Shown: one piece after another, positions 1 to 4,824 of the stretch
How the letters are laid out: every line of letters starts with the position of its first letter
Numbering within the stretch: position 1 is the stretch's first letter
Source: Nitrosotalea sp.
GTDB lineage: Archaea; Thermoproteota; Nitrososphaeria; Nitrososphaerales; Nitrosopumilaceae
Direction of reading: 5' to 3'
DNA length: 6,656 nt
NCBI GenBank assembly: GCA_023252335.1
Contig: JAJPEA010000094.1
Location: forward strand, 1-6,656
Made by a program: the position numbers and the translations under genes
Notes under the pieces: generated by a model
The model's input: the letters and a program-made list of their open reading frames with translations, nothing else
What the model was told of the DNA's origin: nothing
Database searches by the model: none

Positions 1-351
1 GGCTCACCTGTAGACCTCAAAGAGTCTGTTGGAAAAGAAACACTCACAATAACTTTACAATCGCAAAACTCCTCTGGACAAATCTTGCCTGCACTACATG
101 ACGGATTGGGTCTAATCAGCCAAGATGGTAATGTAATAAAAATATCTACAAGAAACGGAGAGCAAGCAATTCCCAAGATTTTACAATCTTTTAGGGATGC
201 AGGACTTGGTGTCGATTCGGTATCATTGAATAAAATAACTCTAGATGATGTTTTCATAAAATATGCAAAGACAAGGTTCGAATCAGAAAACATCGAATCA
301 AATAGAGATACGCGCTTGGCGCGACGAACAATTAGGAGGCGTGCGGGATGA
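1..351 (+). CDS. ABC transporter ATP-binding protein, DrrA/CcmA type (C-terminal part only)
   Basis: The reading frame is open from the first base and ends in TGA, giving the last 116 residues of an ABC ATPase; Walker A, signature and Walker B motifs would lie upstream of the window. What is visible is the C-terminal accessory domain seen in DrrA-like drug or lipid export ATPases (DUF4162 type), ending in the typical NKITLDDVFIKYAKTRF block, the equivalent of the family's 'LEDVFL' motif. After that the protein has an unusual arginine-rich tail, TRLARRTIRRRAG. The TTG at 85 is only an internal codon, not a credible start. The stop overlaps the permease start (ATGA), so the two are translationally coupled and should form one exporter at the cytoplasmic membrane. 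The substrate cannot be told. Confidence 0.85.
   Translation, partial: GSPVDLKESVGKETLTITLQSQNSSGQILPALHDGLGLISQDGNVIKISTRNGEQAIPKILQSFRDAGLGVDSVSLNKITLDDVFIKYAKTRFESENIESNRDTRLARRTIRRRAG
335..339 (+). promoter_or_regulatory. Shine-Dalgarno GGAGG for the ABC permease
   Basis: GGAGG lies eight bases before the permease ATG at 348 and inside the end of the ATPase gene. It fixes the permease start and supports reinitiation coupled to the ATPase. A GC-rich inverted repeat (CGCGC-TTG-GCGCG, 311-323) sits just upstream. Confidence 0.75.
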
Positions 352-1118
352 ACATTCAAAGATTTGCAACTAGTGTATTTACAATTGCAGAAATCGAAGT
401 TCGTAAGATACGTCATGATTCATCTGAATTATGGATGAGGGTAATCCAGCCAGCATTGTGGTTGTTGGTATTTGGCGAGGTCTTCAATGGAATAAGGGGA
501 TTTGCACCATCTGGAATACCGTATATTGATTTTATAACACCTGGAATACTTGCCCAGTCTGTTCAATTCATTGCAATATTTTATGGCATCACAATAGTTT
601 GGGAAAAAGATGTGGGGCTTTTGACCAAGTTGCTCTCAACTCCGTCTCCACGGTCTTCTATTATAGTTGGCAAGGCACTTGCTGCAGGATTTCGAGGCAT
701 CTTTCAGGCTATAATGATATTTGGACTTGCAGCCATATTGGGCGTACATTTACGATTTGATCTTTTGGATGTTGCAGGTACATTCTTTGTTGTTGTATTA
801 TTTGCAATGTGTTTTACAAGTCTCTCAATGGTTCTTGCATCACTCTTGAAAACACGAGAGAGAATGATGGGTATTGGTCAGGCAATTACAATGCCATTAT
901 TTTTTGCAAGCAGCGCCATCTATCCTATAGCATTGATGCCCCAGTGGTTGCAAATAATCTCACTTGGAAATCCTCTAACCTATGTAGTTGGTGCTTTGCG
1001 GGCAATGCTATTGACAGGTAATTATTCAAACTTGGCATTTGACTTGCTTGCACTAGTAATTTCTACAATAGTACTGGTTGTATTTGCGTCGATTCGATTA
1101 AAGCGCTTGGTTGATTAG
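348..1118 (+). CDS. ABC-2 type transporter permease
   Basis: This 256-residue integral membrane protein has the length and pattern of ABC-2 permeases that pair with DrrA-like ATPases. Likely membrane segments are about 33-47, 62-83, 108-132, 141-167, 176-197 and 230-249. The cytoplasmic helix before the first segment is charged (EIEVRKIRHDSSELWMR). The loop KLLSTPSPRSSIIVGKAL (94-111) and the C-terminal block from about 183 to 220 (LFFASSAIYP, then LGNPLTYVVGALRAM) are the ABC-2 signature regions. It should form the membrane channel of an exporter with the ATPase encoded immediately upstream (ATGA overlap, shared operon). DrrB-like permeases export drugs, lipids or polysaccharide; the sequence does not say which. 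No partner gene follows in the operon. Confidence 0.9.
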   Translation: MNIQRFATSVFTIAEIEVRKIRHDSSELWMRVIQPALWLLVFGEVFNGIRGFAPSGIPYIDFITPGILAQSVQFIAIFYGITIVWEKDVGLLTKLLSTPSPRSSIIVGKALAAGFRGIFQAIMIFGLAAILGVHLRFDLLDVAGTFFVVVLFAMCFTSLSMVLASLLKTRERMMGIGQAITMPLFFASSAIYPIALMPQWLQIISLGNPLTYVVGALRAMLLTGNYSNLAFDLLALVISTIVLVVFASIRLKRLVD

Positions 1119-1183
1119 AAAATATTTTGTATCCCACAATTATAATAAAAAATAAAATCAACTAATCAAAAGATCGACAGATC

Positions 1184-1189
1184 TATAAA
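1184..1189 (+). promoter_or_regulatory. TATA box of the 27-codon microgene
   Basis: TATAAA is centred about 29 bases before the ATG at 1216, which would give a leaderless or nearly leaderless transcript. An inverted repeat AGATC-GACA-GATCT (1171-1184) abuts the box and could be a protein-binding site. Confidence 0.5.
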
Positions 1190-1215
1190 GAGGGTTTTGG
1201 GAGTCTTGCAAAGAT

Positions 1216-1299
1216 ATGGAAAAATTTGAACAATGGTGGAAGGGTTTAGTTAAAGAACTTGAAGAAGATATAGAAACAATAGTACCGCGTATTGAATAA
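1216..1299 (+). CDS. 27-residue acidic microprotein, function unknown
   Basis: A short open frame ATG to TAA encodes MEKFEQWWKGLVKELEEDIE and seven more residues. It has a double tryptophan (7-8), then a heptad-like arrangement of Leu, Val and Ile among Lys and Glu, which would form an amphipathic acidic helix, and a Pro near the end. I do not recognise a family. Support for it being real is a well-placed TATAAA box, the lack of any other gene in this gap, and a protein-like composition. It converges on the Cys-rich gene on the other strand, with 34 bases between the stop codons and a T-rich stretch (1327-1333) that could end transcription. At 27 codons a chance frame remains possible. Confidence 0.45.
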   Translation: MEKFEQWWKGLVKELEEDIETIVPRIE

Positions 1300-1333
1300 A
1301 CTAGTCTAGAAACAAAATATCAAGAATCTTTTT

Positions 1334-1498
1334 CTAAATACAATGTGTACACTGACAATCTACAAGTTTTGTATCAAATGTACAGTCGTGTGGGCCGTCT
1401 GATTTGCCATCGGTGGGAATTTTTTTCATGCACTCCTCATGGCGGCCTTTTCTGCAAAACCAGCAGATTGGATTGGTGGCAGTCTCATTGCATTCCAT
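1334..1498 (-). CDS. Small Cys-rich putative zinc-binding protein (54 aa)
   Basis: The frame runs from the ATG at 1498 to TAG at 1334; a stop lies just upstream in frame, so this is the only ATG near the beginning. The protein has eight cysteines in 54 residues (3, 12, 15, 23, 39, 48, 50, 53) plus His 20, 37 and 52. The groups CWFC (12-15), HEEC (20-23), HDC (37-39) and CQCTHC (48-53) look like metal ligands, enough for two zinc sites. No helix-turn-helix or membrane segment is visible. It begins ten bases after the stop of the C2H2 zinc-finger gene on the same strand, so both are likely cotranscribed. I do not recognise a named family; the zinc-binding role is inferred from ligand spacing. 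A sequence of this composition is very unlikely by chance in AT-rich DNA. Confidence 0.65.
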   Translation of the reverse strand: MECNETATNPICWFCRKGRHEECMKKIPTDGKSDGPHDCTFDTKLVDCQCTHCI

Positions 1499-1508
1499 GG
1501 TATTTCAT

Positions 1509-1706
1509 CTAAAAGATAGTTACATCTCCAGGCGTGGGAGAACGGTTGTTTGCATCCTGGTGAAACTCTAAAAATTCCTTGTGGGAATCTTCTTGGTGCT
1601 TTCTTAGCTCTTCAATGTTCTCAAACACATTGCTACATAGGTAACACTTTGGCTTGTGTTGATCTACCATTGATAGTACCATAATCTCATTTGGCCCGTC
1701 TGTCAT
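1509..1706 (-). CDS. C2H2 zinc-finger protein (65 aa)
   Basis: The protein carries one classical finger: Cys21-x2-Cys24-x12-His37-x4-His42, with the expected hydrophobic residues Phe28 and Leu34 of the ββα fold. Single-finger proteins of this size are common in archaea, where they are presumed to bind nucleic acid or protein; the specific role is unknown. The tail after the finger (43-65) is Asn/Pro/Asp rich and looks flexible. The start is uncertain: ATG at 1706 gives 65 residues, but Met9 (1682) and Met13 (1670) are also possible, and a TATA-like TTTTAAAAAAG at 1715-1725 would place a transcript start near 1695, favouring the internal ones. The gene begins 21 bases after ilvE ends on the same strand, so readthrough from ilvE is also plausible. 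It is followed closely by the Cys-rich gene. Confidence 0.75.
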   Translation of the reverse strand: MTDGPNEIMVLSMVDQHKPKCYLCSNVFENIEELRKHQEDSHKEFLEFHQDANNRSPTPGDVTIF

Positions 1707-1727
1707 AATTGAATCTTTTTTAAAACA

Positions 1728-2642
1728 CTATACTTGGGTAAACCACTCTGAAAAGCGCTTGTCTCTTCCCCTTGACGCTTCATAAAAAGCGCCTTGTAAT
1801 TTTCTAGTTATTGCCCCTACTTTGCCGTCTCCTATTGTTATGTTGTCAATTTCAGAGACTGATTTTACCTCAGCTGCAGTACCTGTCATAAAAACCTCGT
1901 CTGCTACATACAAGTCCTCTCTGTCAATTTCTCTCTCAGTTATTACAAGCCCTTCTTTTTTTGCTATCTTGATTACGCTGTCCCTTGTTATTCCATCCAA
2001 GATGCCAGCATTTAGCGGAGGTGTTGATATCTTGTCCTTGTTTACAATGAAAATGTTTTCTGCACTTCCTTCTGATACTTTACCATGATAATTCAACATG
2101 ATTGCTTCATCATAACCATCTCTTAGGGCTTCTACTCTGGCTAGCGCAGCATTTGCATAATTTGATGCGGCCTTTGCCTGCATTGGCTGTGATCTAGAAT
2201 CTATCCTAAGCCAGCTTGATACTTTACATCTTGCTCCTTGTGTTTTTCCTGCACTTGATTCACCAGTATTCCATTCCCAGCAGGCTATGGCAACTTCGAC
2301 CTTGTTTGGAGTCGGTGTAAGACCCATTACTCCATGACCATAATATGCAATAGGTCTGATGTAACATTCTTTGAGCTTGCTTGCCTTTACTGTCTTGATT
2401 ATGCCATCTGAGATCTCCTTTTTGGAATAAGGCATTTTCATTGAATACATTTTTGCAGACTTGAATAATCTCTCTACATGTTCTGGTAATCTGAAAACCA
2501 TTGGACCTTTTGGAGTGTTGTAGCATCTAATTCCCTCAAATATTGCAGTTGAATAGTGTAATGCATGTGTTAGTACATGGACTTTGGCATTCTTGTATGC
2601 AACAAGTTTTCCATTCATCCAAATCTTGCTCTGCTCTTTCAT
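1728..2642 (-). CDS. ilvE: Branched-chain amino acid aminotransferase
   Basis: A PLP enzyme of fold type IV, 304 residues, the usual length for IlvE. It interconverts Val, Leu or Ile with their 2-oxo acids using glutamate/2-oxoglutarate, the last step of branched-chain synthesis, in the cytosol. Visible landmarks in order: ALHYSTAIFEGIRCY (27-41), the RPIAYYG block (96-102), Lys157 in QAKAASNY as the Schiff-base lysine, YDEAIMLNYHGKVSEGSAEN (177-196) with the Glu that contacts the pyridine ring, GITRDSV (217-223) and TGTAAEV (253-259), which bind phosphate and substrate. These favour IlvE over D-amino acid aminotransferase or aminodeoxychorismate lyase. The ATG at 2642 fits a TATA box 25 bases upstream, giving a leaderless message. 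Two small zinc-protein genes follow with short gaps. The promoter is divergent from a small membrane-protein gene. Confidence 0.93.
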   Translation of the reverse strand: MKEQSKIWMNGKLVAYKNAKVHVLTHALHYSTAIFEGIRCYNTPKGPMVFRLPEHVERLFKSAKMYSMKMPYSKKEISDGIIKTVKASKLKECYIRPIAYYGHGVMGLTPTPNKVEVAIACWEWNTGESSAGKTQGARCKVSSWLRIDSRSQPMQAKAASNYANAALARVEALRDGYDEAIMLNYHGKVSEGSAENIFIVNKDKISTPPLNAGILDGITRDSVIKIAKKEGLVITEREIDREDLYVADEVFMTGTAAEVKSVSEIDNITIGDGKVGAITRKLQGAFYEASRGRDKRFSEWFTQV

Positions 2643-2662
2643 ACCAAGGAATAAAGCTCTGG

Positions 2663-2672
2663 TAATTTAAAG
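2663..2672 (-). promoter_or_regulatory. TATA box of ilvE
   Basis: On the minus strand this reads CTTTAAATTA, centred 25-26 bases before the ilvE ATG, so initiation should fall at the start codon itself (leaderless). Confidence 0.65.
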
Positions 2673-2682
2673 AATAATACAA

Positions 2683-2707
2683 ATCCCAGAGTACAAGTAT
2701 TTGGGAT
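2683..2707. promoter_or_regulatory. Inverted repeat ATCCCA-n13-TGGGAT between divergent promoters
   Basis: Six-base arms (2683-2688 and 2702-2707) are perfectly complementary. The centre, 2695, is the exact midpoint between the two outward-facing TATA boxes, so each promoter has TGGGAT ten bases upstream of its TATA box. This is the layout of a shared operator or activator site; the regulator is unknown (an Lrp/AsnC-type protein would be a reasonable guess next to ilvE). Confidence 0.4.
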
Positions 2708-2717
2708 ACACTGTTGT

Positions 2718-2727
2718 CTTTAAATTG
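2718..2727 (+). promoter_or_regulatory. TATA box of the small membrane protein gene
   Basis: CTTTAAATTG lies about 27 bases before the ATG at 2750, again predicting a leaderless transcript. It differs from the ilvE box only in its last base. Confidence 0.65.
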
Positions 2728-2749
2728 CAGAAATTCTTAACCTGTCATA

Positions 2750-2956
2750 ATGTCACAGCCTGTGCTTGCACTTGTCTCTGTTGCCTTGTTTGTGATTGGT
2801 ATTGTAGGAAACGGATTTGAGATGAGAAAAATACGTCAAGCTACAGAAGGGCAGCCAAACCCAAAGAATGTGTTTCTTGATAGACGCAACTTCAAGTGGT
2901 ATGGATTCATCGGTATCGCTCTTGTACTCTGGGCAATCAATGGCTCCTATACATGA
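2750..2956 (+). CDS. Small two-helix membrane protein, function unknown (68 aa)
   Basis: The protein is almost entirely two hydrophobic segments, about residues 4-21 (VLALVSVALFVIGIVG) and 50-65 (WYGFIGIALVLWAIN). They are joined by a polar, positively charged loop, MRKIRQATEGQPNPKN then VFLDRRNFK. With both ends on the same side it would be a membrane hairpin with the basic loop in the cytoplasm. No signal-peptide cleavage site or catalytic motif is visible. I do not recognise a family. The leaderless ATG start is supported by the TATA box upstream. It shares its promoter region with ilvE, which may mean coordinated control but says little about function. Confidence 0.75.
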   Translation: MSQPVLALVSVALFVIGIVGNGFEMRKIRQATEGQPNPKNVFLDRRNFKWYGFIGIALVLWAINGSYT

Positions 2957-2972
2957 TCTATATAGATCAGCT

Positions 2973-2980
2973 CTAAATAT
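2973..2980 (+). promoter_or_regulatory. Putative TATA box for the structured RNA / basic microprotein transcript
   Basis: CTAAATAT lies downstream of the membrane-protein stop and predicts initiation near 2998-3003, exactly where the sequence turns GC-richer (GGTAGCGCG). A perfect 16-base palindrome, TGATCTATATAGATCA (2954-2969), lies just before it. Confidence 0.4.
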
Positions 2981-2998
2981 TTCCTGATCGTATACTAG

Positions 2999-3110
2999 GT
3001 AGCGCGTGTTATGGGTAACGCCGGGCTAATTCTAGATAAAGAGGCCCAAGAATAAACCCACTTTGACATCCTACAGGTAAAGACTTGTAGGGGTCAATTG
3101 TTGAGAATTT
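2999..3110 (+). ncRNA. Candidate structured RNA (non-coding RNA or 5' leader)
   Basis: This gap between genes is GC-richer than its surroundings and folds well on paper. TTGAC (3063-3067) pairs with GTCAA (3093-3097), and directly inside it 3070-3077 pairs with 3084-3091 around the loop TAAAGA, making 13 base pairs with one small internal loop. Upstream, TGGGT (3012-3016) can pair with ACCCA (3056-3060), enclosing GGGCT (3023-3027) with GGCCC (3043-3047). A TATA box about 25 bases before 3000 and T-rich sequence after 3107 fit a short transcript. It may instead be the leader of the basic microprotein gene at 3159. It matches no tRNA, C/D box RNA or riboswitch that I can recognise; boundaries are approximate. 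Confidence 0.4.
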
Positions 3111-3144
3111 TCATCATACAAAAGATAAAAATCATGGTAAATCT

Positions 3145-3149
3145 GGTGA
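3145..3149 (+). promoter_or_regulatory. Shine-Dalgarno GGTGA for the basic microprotein
   Basis: GGTGA, a good match to the archaeal 16S tail complement, lies nine bases before ATG 3159. It implies a transcript with a leader rather than a leaderless one, which ties this gene to the structured region upstream. Confidence 0.5.
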
Positions 3150-3158
3150 AAACTAGAT

Positions 3159-3233
3159 ATGGTTGCTAGAAAGACAGGAAAACACAAGCGCAAGGCAGAC
3201 CAGCGTGCTGCTCGCAGAAAAAGAAAAAAGTAG
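3159..3233 (+). CDS. 24-residue highly basic microprotein
   Basis: The frame ATG to TAG encodes MVARKTGKHKRKADQRAARR plus four more residues, KRKK. Thirteen of 24 residues are Lys or Arg, with one Asp. Such composition is typical of tiny ribosomal or other RNA-binding proteins; in size and charge it recalls eL41, but the sequence does not match what I know of eL41, so that is only an analogy. A Shine-Dalgarno GGTGA with good spacing supports the start, and a hairpin with T-tract follows 25 bases after the stop. The GC-rich codons for Arg and Ala contrast with the surrounding AT-rich DNA, as in highly expressed genes. Function unknown; the main doubt is length. Confidence 0.55.
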   Translation: MVARKTGKHKRKADQRAARRKRKK

Positions 3234-3257
3234 AACAGCCGTTGTAATTTTAAATAA

Positions 3258-3284
3258 TAAATTATTTCGCTGAAATTATTTTTT
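3258..3284. terminator. Hairpin with T-tract between convergent genes
   Basis: ATTTC-GCT-GAAAT forms the stem top, continued by further A-T pairs with mismatches, and is followed on the plus strand by six T (3279-3284). On the minus strand it follows the aspartokinase stop and is trailed by TTTATTATTT. It can therefore end transcription from both sides. Confidence 0.5.
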
Positions 3285-3285
3285 G

Positions 3286-4701
3286 TTAGACAAATTTTAT
3301 TTTTGATCTCTCGGCATGGACTGTCCTGATTGCTTTCTCTATGCTATCACCACTGTCTTCAATTACGATTATGATTCGAGATGTCTCTTCCTGTGCATCC
3401 ATGTTTAGTATGTTCAAGCCTGCCTCACCTATTCTAGAACTTGCCTTTGACGCAACTTGTTGCACTCTCCACATCTCGTCTCCAATCAAGGTGATGACAC
3501 CCCTGTTGTAAGTTATCGATGCCAACGAATCAAATGCCAAAATGTATCTTTCATTGCGCTTGACATAGTCACCGTCTAGAAATAATATTCTTGTAAACTC
3601 GATGTTATCTTTGGTAAATGGCGACAAGACTACAAATTCACTATATCTCTTGTCCTTATCAAGTGAATGAAACAGTCTCTCTGCTGCTTCTTTTTCAATT
3701 CTAACAATGGAACAATTCTTCTTTCCAGTCACTATCTTGAGTGGATGACCATTTTTTTCACTGGGTTTGCGCTCAATCGTTGTAATGTTTCCTGGTTTGC
3801 CCATGTCAGTAATTATTATTGGCATCTCCACGCCGTTTTCTACAATTTCTTTTATTGCAATTGGATCCAAGATCTTCATTCCAAACATTCCTGCAATTCT
3901 TGCTTCATTGTATGATAAACTGGTAATTCTATCCAGTTCTTCTTTTACCACTCTTGGATCTGCAGACAAGACAGCGCTGTCTTTTTCAAAATCTATCCTA
4001 GTGTTGTATTTTTTGCTAAAAAGAATTCCAAGATCTGCTGCTGTCCTATCAGAGCCGCCTCTCTCATAAGTTGTCTCTATCCCGTCTACTGTTTTCCCGA
4101 TAAATCCACCTATTGACAAGACATCATTTTTTCCCAACAGTTCTTCGACTTGACCCATTTTCTCTGATGACTCGGAGGCAAGAAAGTTTGCAGATTCCAA
4201 GTTATTGTCTGTAATTATTGGCCATATCTCAAATGAAATGACTTCGGATTTTATGCCAGAACTTTTCAGTACATAGTTCATTACGTTGGACATGAGTACC
4301 TCTCCTGAATATGCAAGAAGCCTTGCCCTGGTTTCATTGGCAAATTCTCTTTTTTCCAGAATTTCTGCCAAAATAGTTCTAGCTTTTGCAAGAAAAGAGT
4401 CAATGATTCTGTTACAGTCGTCTTGGAGTGTCTTGTCTACCATTTCAACAATTTTTTGATATGGCTTTCTTAGGATTTCTGTATCTGGATTTTCGCCTTT
4501 TTCTGCTCTACGTCCAATCTCAAGTGCAATATCTGTAAGAGATCTTTGTTTTTCATTGTATATTGTAAGAGGCGCAGAAAAGACCGTGATTACCTTGGAA
4601 TTTTTTTTCAACTCGTTGATTCTTTTAATTATGGTAGGTATCAATATGCCATCTACACCTACTGCACTGCCACCAAATTTTGAAATGACTAGATTTCCCA
4701 A
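3286..4701 (-). CDS. lysC: Aspartokinase
   Basis: Aspartate kinase, 471 residues, phosphorylates aspartate to aspartyl-4-phosphate, the first step towards Thr, Met and (via Thr) Ile. Visible in order: the ATP-binding start KFGGSAVG (8-15), YSGEVLMSNV (131-140, the family 'SGE' block), FIGKTVDGIETTYERGGSDR (200-219) with the RGGSD substrate/phosphate motif, and SADPRVV (246-252). Two ACT domains follow, the first weak (about 322-390), the second clear (about 400-465, GVITLIGDEMWRVQQVASKA then GLNILNMDAQ), so feedback inhibition by an end product is likely. Two family positions deviate: the usual 'TDVxG' before ADPR reads EKDS, and 'KVLHP' reads KILDP (276-280). The TTG start is chosen because GAGGT lies nine bases upstream and an in-frame stop precedes it. 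Lysine in thaumarchaea is usually made by the LysW route, so the symbol denotes family, not pathway. Confidence 0.92.
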   Translation of the reverse strand: MGNLVISKFGGSAVGVDGILIPTIIKRINELKKNSKVITVFSAPLTIYNEKQRSLTDIALEIGRRAEKGENPDTEILRKPYQKIVEMVDKTLQDDCNRIIDSFLAKARTILAEILEKREFANETRARLLAYSGEVLMSNVMNYVLKSSGIKSEVISFEIWPIITDNNLESANFLASESSEKMGQVEELLGKNDVLSIGGFIGKTVDGIETTYERGGSDRTAADLGILFSKKYNTRIDFEKDSAVLSADPRVVKEELDRITSLSYNEARIAGMFGMKILDPIAIKEIVENGVEMPIIITDMGKPGNITTIERKPSEKNGHPLKIVTGKKNCSIVRIEKEAAERLFHSLDKDKRYSEFVVLSPFTKDNIEFTRILFLDGDYVKRNERYILAFDSLASITYNRGVITLIGDEMWRVQQVASKASSRIGEAGLNILNMDAQEETSRIIIVIEDSGDSIEKAIRTVHAERSKIKFV

Positions 4702-4710
4702 AACTTGGTT

Positions 4711-4715
4711 ACCTC
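4711..4715 (-). promoter_or_regulatory. Shine-Dalgarno GAGGT of aspartokinase
   Basis: GAGGT on the minus strand, nine bases before the TTG at 4701, decides this non-ATG start. No ATG or GTG lies between it and the upstream in-frame stop. Confidence 0.6.
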
Positions 4716-4728
4716 TCTTCTAATCCTT

Positions 4729-4737
4729 CTATAAAGT
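4729..4737 (-). promoter_or_regulatory. Putative TATA box of aspartokinase
   Basis: The minus strand reads ACTTTATAG. Initiation 25 bases on would fall near 4708, just after the Shine-Dalgarno motif, so a second AT-rich box (CATAAAAAA, 4746-4754) is an equally good candidate for a transcript that includes the motif. Confidence 0.4.
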
Positions 4738-4749
4738 ATTGGGTATTTT

Positions 4750-4766
4750 TTATGGTCGCACCATAA
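4750..4766. promoter_or_regulatory. Inverted repeat TTATGGT-CGC-ACCATAA upstream of aspartokinase
   Basis: Seven-base perfect arms flank a three-base centre. The site lies just upstream of the putative aspartokinase TATA box and overlaps the alternative one, as an operator would. It is not an intrinsic terminator of the glycosyltransferase gene, because no T-tract follows it in that direction. Confidence 0.4.
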
Positions 4767-4816
4767 TTCAAGCTGTGCAAATCATATACAATGAGAGTTA
4801 TACAAATTGCTTTTTT

Positions 4817-4824
4817 AACAAAAA
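4817..4824 (-). terminator. T-tract directly after the glycosyltransferase stop
   Basis: The minus strand reads TTTTTGTT immediately after TAG. Archaeal termination often needs only such a U-rich run, without a hairpin. Confidence 0.35.

Noticed and set aside
2999..3110. tRNA or C/D-box RNA
   Set aside because: There is no T-loop consensus or closed acceptor stem on either strand. A C-box-like ATGATGA on the minus strand near 3111-3117 has no matching D box (CTGA) at a suitable distance.
3822..4069. Long plus-strand frames over the aspartokinase gene
   Set aside because: They are antisense shadows of a clear enzyme gene and have no promoter or recognisable protein features.
4750..4766. Intrinsic terminator of the glycosyltransferase gene
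   Set aside because: In that direction the hairpin is followed by A rather than T residues, and a T-tract already lies directly after the stop codon.
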